Below are positions 59,261 to 64,000 of a stretch of 64,000 nucleotides of DNA, piece after piece (position 1 is the stretch's first letter; every line of letters starts with the position of its first letter). The notes beneath the pieces were generated by a model. It made no database searches. It had not been told where the DNA came from and worked only from the letters and a program-made list of their open reading frames with translations. The stretch comes from an uncultured Planctomycetota bacterium (GTDB lineage Bacteria > Planctomycetota > Phycisphaerae > UBA1845 > Fen-1342): contig CAADGL010000016.1 in the NCBI GenBank assembly GCA_900696525.1, forward strand, positions 165,720 through 229,719, given 5' to 3'. Position numbers and translations under genes: made by a program.

Positions 59261-60871
59261 TCACCAGCCGCCGCGCGCGCCGAAGCGCCCCGCGCCCGGC
59301 TGCACGAGGGCTTCGACGTCGCGGGACGCGCGCAGCTCTCGCGCCAGCTCGATCGCCATCGCGCAAACGTCCGGCGCATCGTCGTGCGCCGCCTTCGGAA
59401 AGCCCAGAAGCTGGGACTCCGCCTCCGCGTCGAGCAGCGGCGGAAGGCGGAACAGGCCGTTCTCGAAGAACGGGGCCGAACCCTCGATGCGCGCCGCCTT
59501 GCTCCCGCGCAGCGCCAGGGCCGCCAGCGGCATGTACAGTCCGTGGCGGCGACTGTGATCCTCGAGCACGTCCTTGAGCGCCACCTGGTAGGCCGTCGTC
59601 TCGATGCCGATGCGCACCGGCCGCCAGCGCTCGAACGCCGCGACGATTCGCCGCACCTGCTCGACGATCCCGATGCGCTCCAGCGTCAGCTCGCGCGTGT
59701 AGATCACGCCGGTCTGCGGGTCGAGGCTGCCCGCCCACAGCGCGAAGTAATCGCCGCCGTCCTTCCCCGTCGCCGGATCGACCGCGACGAGGTTCACAAG
59801 CCGCGCCTCCAGCGGCACCAGCTCGCCCGGGTCGTAGCGGCGAAGCCACTCCGGGCGGAAGACGCGCCGGACGTCGTCGATCGGGTTGGCCTGGTACTCC
59901 TGCTCGAAGGCCAGCGTGCCGATGCGCTGGCGCTCTTCGTCCAGCCGCGCCACCGGCCACAGGCCCGGCCAGAGCGCCTTGCGGCGATAGACGCCGTGCG
60001 CGTCGGCTTCGGCCTCGAGCGCCCGGTAGACGCGATAGTTCCAGCCGGGCCAGCGCAGCGGGTCGCGCAGGTTCGCCAGCAGCGAGTCGTAATGCAGTAA
60101 TGATCCGACAACGACCAGTTGCCCGCCCGGAGCCAGCGCCGGCATGACCACCCGCCGCAGCCAGTTCTCCAGCTTGCGCCGCTGCCCGGCCGAACGCACG
60201 ATTTCGTCCTTCTCAAGATCGTCGCAGATGATCAGGTCCGGACGGTGCGGCCCCACGCGGCACCCGCGCAGGCTCCCGCCGCTGCCGCGGGCCTGCACCG
60301 TCACGCCGTTGCCCGCCGTGAAGAACCCCTCGGTCCATTTCCGCCGTGGCGCCAGCGGTGCCGCGCCGGGGTTCTTCGCCGGCGCCCGCTGCCGCGCTTC
60401 GGCCGGGCCACGCTGGTTGTCCGCGACGGCCCTGGTCACGGCCGGGCCACATAAATCGCCGTAGCGCCGCAGGACGCGATCGTTGCCCTCCAGCTCGGCG
60501 CGGATGTCGCGGACGAACTGCGTGGCCAGGGCGGCCTCGTGGGTGATGATGACGATGTTGCGGCTCAGGCGCTCGCAGATCCGCCACAGCGGGTACGCCA
60601 ACGCCGCGCAGGTGCTCTTGGCGTGCCCGCGCGGCGCCACGCGCGCGATCAGCCGCCCGCCGCGCTCCAGGTCGCCCAGCAGCTCGTCGTGGAACGCCGC
60701 GGGCTCGGCGGAGAAATGCTCCGGCAGGTGGCGCAGCGCCCAGCGCAGACACGCCGACGCCGGCCCGCGGCGCGCGGCCGACGAGACGTCGGCGGTCGCG
60801 GCGCGTCGGCGCCCACCGGCGGGGCGTCGCGCTGCGGAGGGCGTCGTCGGGCGGCGTGCGGTCGTTCTCAT
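59261..60871 (-). CDS. Orphan phage-terminase-like large subunit (ATPase plus nuclease)
   Basis: A 536-residue protein resembling a phage terminase large subunit. Walker A is APRGHAKST (79-87) and Walker B is LIICDDLEKDE (213-223), followed by VVVGSLLHYDSLLANL (coupling motif). A nuclease-like domain begins LVAVDPATGKDGGDYFALWAG (Asp365) with IGIETTAYQVALKDVLEDHSRR and a late DDAPDVCAM. No capsid, portal, small terminase, integrase or lysis gene is in the neighbourhood, so it is a domesticated or relict gene, or a phage-like gene with another role. Start: ATG 60871 or 60898, both with weak ribosome sites. Confidence 0.8.
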   Translation of the reverse strand: MRTTARRPTTPSAARRPAGGRRRAATADVSSAARRGPASACLRWALRHLPEHFSAEPAAFHDELLGDLERGGRLIARVAPRGHAKSTCAALAYPLWRICERLSRNIVIITHEAALATQFVRDIRAELEGNDRVLRRYGDLCGPAVTRAVADNQRGPAEARQRAPAKNPGAAPLAPRRKWTEGFFTAGNGVTVQARGSGGSLRGCRVGPHRPDLIICDDLEKDEIVRSAGQRRKLENWLRRVVMPALAPGGQLVVVGSLLHYDSLLANLRDPLRWPGWNYRVYRALEAEADAHGVYRRKALWPGLWPVARLDEERQRIGTLAFEQEYQANPIDDVRRVFRPEWLRRYDPGELVPLEARLVNLVAVDPATGKDGGDYFALWAGSLDPQTGVIYTRELTLERIGIVEQVRRIVAAFERWRPVRIGIETTAYQVALKDVLEDHSRRHGLYMPLAALALRGSKAARIEGSAPFFENGLFRLPPLLDAEAESQLLGFPKAAHDDAPDVCAMAIELARELRASRDVEALVQPGAGRFGARGGW

Positions 60872-61081
60872 GCGCCATTCTAGGCGCCTGACTAGCATAT
60901 CTAGGACACGCGGCCGCGGCCCGATCCGCCCGCCAACGCCCCGCGCCGGTTATCTGACGTGTCCCGCTAGCCCGGCATGGAGCGCACTCGCCCCAAGGCC
61001 CTGAAAGAACCCCGCAGAATTGCTGCCTGCCGCCGCATCGGCTGGCTCAGGCTCGTGGCGCGGGCGTCCGCCGCGGAGTGC

Positions 61082-62272
61082 TCAGCGCTGCACCTCGACG
61101 ACCACGACGCTGACGTCGTCCTCGGGGTGCAACGAGCCCTCCATCGTGTTCAGATGGTGCTCGATCGCGTCCACCATGTCCTGCGCGCCCAGCCGGGCCC
61201 ATTCGTGCGCCAGCGCCGCAAAGTCGGTCCGTCGGCCCTCGGCGTCGCGCCCGCGAATCAGCAGGTCTTCCATGCCGTCCGTGTAGAAGATGACGCGGTC
61301 GCCCGGCGCCAGCGTCACCCGCTGCTCGGTAAAGTCGGCCTCGATCTCGGCCAGGCCGATCAGGCCGCCGGTCGGCTGAATCTCGCGCAGCTCGCCGTCG
61401 GCGCGCACGTGGATCGGGTAGGGATGCCCGCCGCGCGCCAGCCGCAGCACGCGCGTGTTGACGTCGATCAGCGCGTAGGCCGCGGTCACGAACTGCTGGT
61501 TCGGCAGGCCCTTTCGCGCCAGGTTGGCGTGCAGCGTGCCGAGCGCCTCCGCCGGGCCCAGCAGCTCGTAGCGCTCGCCCGCCGCCCGGCGCGTCACCAG
61601 CGCCTGACGCAGGAACATGGTCATCAGGGCGGCGGCGGTGCCGTGCCCCATGGCGTCGGCCAGGAAGATGCCGGCGTGCGTGTCGTCGGCGCGGAAGACG
61701 TCGTAGATGTCGCCCGAGACCCAGCTTGCCGGCCGATAGAGCGCCGCGAAGGCGAGCGGCGGCAGCTCGGGCAGGCGCCGCGGCAGGAAGTCGTGCTGCA
61801 AGCGGCCGGCCAGGCGCATCTCCTGGTCGATCTCGCCGATGTAGCGGTTGAGCTGCTGGCTGACGCGCTGGATCTGGTCGAGCTCGCGGTCGAGCCGGCG
61901 CATCATCGGCGCGTAGTGCGCCAGCGTCGCGACGCAACCGACGACTTCCTCCGACGTCGCCTCGTGCGAGACGCGCTCCACCAGCGGATCCGCCGGCAGC
62001 GCCAAACCCTCCGGCCAGCCCCAGACGAGCGCGGCGACGCGGTCGTGCGTCAGCTCTTCGAGCATCCGCGGCAACCCGCTCGCCAGCGCGGGGTCCTGGT
62101 CCAGCACGAACAGCGCCACGTCAGCCGGCGGCAGCGCCTTGCGGCTGGCGGCGGCGTTGCACATATCGACGCAGGTCGCCGGCAGCCCGCGCTGCTGAAG
62201 CGTGGCCAGCACGCCCAGCGCACGTTGCGGCGAGGCATCGAAGACGAGGATAGACCCCTGAGGTTTGGCCAT
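61082..62272 (-). CDS. SpoIIE-type PP2C phosphatase with degenerate receiver-like N-terminus
   Basis: A 396-residue protein. The N-terminal ~110 residues look receiver-like (SILVFDASPQRALGVLATLQQRGLP, VALFVLDQDP) but lack the usual acidic pocket, so it may be a pseudo-receiver. A coiled-coil (LDRELDQIQRVSQQLNRYIGEIDQEMRLAGRLQHDFLPRRLPELPP) leads into the PP2C/SpoIIE fold: GDIYDVFRADDTHAGIFLADAMGHGTAAALMTMFLRQAL, RLARGGHPYPIHVRADGE, GDRVIFYTDGMEDLL, EDDVSVVVVEV. The metal-binding Asp residues are present. Such phosphatases usually dephosphorylate anti-sigma antagonists; no partner kinase is adjacent. Confidence 0.88.
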   Translation of the reverse strand: MAKPQGSILVFDASPQRALGVLATLQQRGLPATCVDMCNAAASRKALPPADVALFVLDQDPALASGLPRMLEELTHDRVAALVWGWPEGLALPADPLVERVSHEATSEEVVGCVATLAHYAPMMRRLDRELDQIQRVSQQLNRYIGEIDQEMRLAGRLQHDFLPRRLPELPPLAFAALYRPASWVSGDIYDVFRADDTHAGIFLADAMGHGTAAALMTMFLRQALVTRRAAGERYELLGPAEALGTLHANLARKGLPNQQFVTAAYALIDVNTRVLRLARGGHPYPIHVRADGELREIQPTGGLIGLAEIEADFTEQRVTLAPGDRVIFYTDGMEDLLIRGRDAEGRRTDFAALAHEWARLGAQDMVDAIEHHLNTMEGSLHPEDDVSVVVVEVQR

Positions 62273-62365
62273 GGAAGCGTCGACTCCACGGACCTGGAAG
62301 GATGCCTGCCACTCGGCCTCCGCCCGATAAGCGCCGCCCCCCGCGACGCCATCAGCCAGGTGTGC

Positions 62366-62950
62366 TCACCGTGAAGCCTTGAATACATCGTGTGGAATGA
62401 CAATGCGCGTGCCCGCGGTCAGGCCGAGCCGCTCGAATGCCCCAGCCTTCATCTCCAGCGCGAACATCGCCGGCTCGACCGACGGAAAGCTCTGAAGCGT
62501 CAGCGGGGGCATGCGCCAGGTCTTGACCACCTTCCCGTCCGCCCGGGCGTACGCGATGTCCAACGCCGTGATCGTGTTCTTCATCCAGAAAAAACGCAGG
62601 TCCTCGTCCGAAAAAACGAACAGCATTCCCTCGTCGTCGGCGATCTCCTCCGCCGGCACGTGCATCAGACCTTCGGCCTGCTCGGCCGAGGTTCGCGCCA
62701 GCCAGACGCGCACCTCGTGCCCGTTGACCTTGATGATCGACGTTGCAAGCGTGTCCAAATCATACGTCCTGCTGCGGTCGCTCTGGCGCGGCGTCGCCAC
62801 GGGCCGGCTGCTCGACGTGCCGCCGTTCTGGGCGCTCGGCGCTGTCTGCCCGATGCACCCCGGCAGCGCGACGGAACTCCACAGCGCCAGCCCCGCGCCC
62901 ATGATCCCGGACATGCCCACGCGCCTCAACGTCCGACGCCTTGCGTCCAT
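62366..62950 (-). CDS. DUF192 lipoprotein
   Basis: A 194-residue predicted lipoprotein (lipobox LPGC, Cys32). The mature part is the small DUF192 domain: VRVWLARTSAEQAEGLMHVPAEEIADDEGMLFVFSDEDLRFFWMKNTITALDIAYARADGKVV and PAMFALEMKAGAFERLGLTAGTRIVIP. DUF192 proteins have no settled function. ATG 62950 is preferred with GAGGG upstream; an in-frame longer reading to 63226 overlaps the divergent truB start and is rejected. It is transcribed away from truB, and its stop is 94 bases from the phosphatase gene. Confidence 0.87.
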   Translation of the reverse strand: MDARRRTLRRVGMSGIMGAGLALWSSVALPGCIGQTAPSAQNGGTSSSRPVATPRQSDRSRTYDLDTLATSIIKVNGHEVRVWLARTSAEQAEGLMHVPAEEIADDEGMLFVFSDEDLRFFWMKNTITALDIAYARADGKVVKTWRMPPLTLQSFPSVEPAMFALEMKAGAFERLGLTAGTRIVIPHDVFKASR

Positions 62951-63035
62951 CCCGTGGCCCTCGCGCCTCCCGCGGCCGCCGCCTTGATGATGCGGCTTGC
63001 CAACGGACCGGATGCCATCATACCCTCGGCGTGCG

Positions 63036-63740
63036 ATGAATGGCATCATCAACCTCAACAAGCCGGCCGGCATCAGCAGCGCCCGCGCCCTGGACCGCGT
63101 GCGCGCGATCACCGGCCAGCGGCGCAGTGGCCACGCCGGCACGCTCGATCCCGCCGCCGACGGCGTGCTCGTGATCTGCCTGGGAAAGGCCACGAAGCTG
63201 GTCGAGGCCATGATGGACCAGCCCAAGGTCTACCGCACCGAGGCGCGGCTCGACGTAACCAGCGAAAGCTTCGACAGCGATCGTCCGCTGATTTCCGTTG
63301 CGGTCCAGACGCCGCCGAGCGAAGCCCGGCTGCGCGAGTCGCTCCGCGCCTTCCGCGGGGAGATTCAGCAGGCGCCGCCTGCGATCAGCGCCGTCAAGGT
63401 AGGCGGGCGACGGGCCTACGCGCTGACCCACGCCGGACGGCCCCCCGAGCTGCCGCCGCGCCCCGTGCGCGTCCACGAGCTGGAGCTGCTCAGCTATGAG
63501 TGGCCGCGGCTGACGCTGCGAATCACCTGCGGCCGGGGCTTCTATGTCCGGGCGCTGATTCGCGACATCGGGGCGGCCCTGTCCTGCGGCGGGTGCCTGA
63601 CCGGGCTGACGCGGCTGGCCGTCGGCCCCTTCCGCTTTGAGCAGGCCTGGTCGCTCGCGGCCCTGGCCAAGGCAGCGCCCGCCGACTACTTGATCGAGTT
63701 GCCTCGCGTCCTGGAGCTGCTCGGGCATCCGCGGCCCTGA
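63036..63740 (+). CDS. truB: tRNA pseudouridine(55) synthase
   Basis: Makes pseudouridine 55 in the T-loop of tRNAs. The 234-residue protein begins NGIINLNKPAGISSARALDRVRAI and has the catalytic motif HAGTLDPAADGVLVICLGKATKL with Asp38. It also has YRTEARLDVTSESFDSD, QAPPAISAVKVGGRRAYALTHAG and the C-terminal RITCGRGFYVRALIRDIGAAL, all typical of TruB. Length is short for the family because it lacks a C-terminal PUA domain. No strong ribosome site precedes the ATG at 63036. Confidence 0.95.
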   Translation: MNGIINLNKPAGISSARALDRVRAITGQRRSGHAGTLDPAADGVLVICLGKATKLVEAMMDQPKVYRTEARLDVTSESFDSDRPLISVAVQTPPSEARLRESLRAFRGEIQQAPPAISAVKVGGRRAYALTHAGRPPELPPRPVRVHELELLSYEWPRLTLRITCGRGFYVRALIRDIGAALSCGGCLTGLTRLAVGPFRFEQAWSLAALAKAAPADYLIELPRVLELLGHPRP

Positions 63741-63780
63741 TCGCACCCGCCGCGCGGCAGCGCGAAGGCGGAGCGTGAGA

Positions 63781-63828
63781 ACCGGGCCGCGCCGACGGCG
63801 CGGATCGCGCCAGTCGCCGCGGCCCGGT
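63781..63828. terminator. Bidirectional terminator hairpin between convergent genes
   Basis: An 11-bp perfect outer stem, ACCGGGCCGCG (63781-63791) with 63818-63828, plus an inner CGACGGCGCG/CGCGCCAGTCG stem with one bulge, around a 3-base loop. It separates truB from the minus-strand dockerin gene. T-tracts are short on both sides. Confidence 0.6.
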
Positions 63829-63845
63829 ACGTTTCGACGCTTCCT

Positions 63846-64000
63846 TTACGGGCAGCCGCAGCCCCAGTTACCCAGCAGGATACCCAGGTCAACCTGGCCA
63901 ACGAAACCGTCGCCGTTCAGGTCGCCGTTGGTGTTCGGCGGAACGCTCTGGTTGAAGTTGGCAAGCAGGATACCCAGGTCAGCCTGTCCGACGCAGCCGT
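63846..64000 (-). CDS. Dockerin-tailed protein, C-terminal end only
   Basis: About 51 residues of a protein whose remainder is beyond the window. They hold two dockerin loops, GCVGQADLGILLANFN and GDLNGDGFVGQVDLGILLGNWG, and end GCGCP before TAA. As with two other tailed proteins in this window, the last two residues are Cys-Pro. The functional domain is not visible. It is probably an exported protein. Confidence 0.85.
   Translation of the reverse strand, partial: GCVGQADLGILLANFNQSVPPNTNGDLNGDGFVGQVDLGILLGNWGCGCP

Noticed and set aside
59261..60871. Complete prophage
   Set aside because: Only the terminase-like gene is present; no capsid, portal, tail, integrase or attachment sites were found nearby.
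60977..62374. 465-residue plus-strand frame opposite the SpoIIE-type gene
   Set aside because: Arg/Gln/His-rich shadow frame without motifs; the minus strand carries intact PP2C motifs.
62951..63226. Longer start of the DUF192 gene overlapping truB
   Set aside because: It would overlap the truB coding region on the opposite strand and place the lipoprotein signal internally.

Overview
The window is a high-GC bacterial chromosome segment that most resembles the phylum Planctomycetota, probably a Phycisphaerae-like or uncultured lineage. Four secreted proteins end in planctomycete-type ('GC-type') dockerin repeats of the form GDxDGDGxVDQxDLGxLLAxFG and a fifth carries dockerin-like loops near its N-terminus. 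There is also a PEP-CTERM protein, an H-X-DG prepilin-type protein, a pyruvate:ferredoxin-type oxidoreductase and tightly overlapping ATGA/GTGA gene junctions. The lineage call is inference from these signatures, not from a marker-gene tree. There is no rRNA, tRNA, CRISPR array or complete prophage.

Layout. 0-7.7 kb, minus strand: the 5' end of fabF and acpP (fatty acid synthesis), a secreted beta-propeller protein with a dockerin tail, then a three-gene 2-oxoacid:ferredoxin oxidoreductase operon. Its first gene fuses the gamma subunit, a GltD-like FAD/NAD(P) module and a ferredoxin domain. A cyclophilin follows. 7.8-11.5 kb, plus: a secreted alpha/beta hydrolase with an N-terminal dockerin pair and a two-gene cluster of secreted proteins. 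11.5-16.5 kb, minus: a three-gene ABC export cluster, an enolase-superfamily epimerase and a small conserved protein. 16.6-21.4 kb, plus: recO, a LON-domain protein and a GH2-type glycosidase preceded by a dispersed repeat. 21.4-27.5 kb, minus: an M48 protease, an RDD membrane protein, a lipoprotein, a hypothetical protein and a Tat-exported class V aminotransferase. 27.7-30.4 kb: a thioredoxin-like secreted protein, a class II aldolase and a DJ-1/PfpI protein.

30.6-38.3 kb, minus: a six-haem secreted cytochrome with a dockerin tail and a 1508-residue RHS/YD-repeat lipoprotein. 38.6-41.0 kb: htpX, whose stop codon lies in the terminal inverted repeat of a 132-bp MITE-like element, two small genes, and a hairpin-rich non-coding stretch. 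41.4-51.4 kb is rich in signalling: a FixJ-type regulator with a six-PAS FixL-like kinase, small secreted proteins including a PEP-CTERM protein, and an HTH-REC regulator overlapping an HDOD-GAF-histidine kinase. 51.6-58.3 kb, plus: nuoJKLMN, the proton-pumping membrane arm of complex I, without the nuoA-I genes. 58.3-64 kb: a zinc-ribbon DUF4328-type membrane protein, an orphan terminase-like ATPase/nuclease, a SpoIIE-type phosphatase, a DUF192 lipoprotein, truB and the tail of another dockerin protein.

The most unusual non-gene signals are a dispersed repeat family (two 105-bp copies about 81% identical by hand count plus two shorter copies, three of the four sitting upstream of a gene and pointing into it), the MITE-like element at htpX, and the cluster of perfect hairpins between 40.5 and 41.3 kb.
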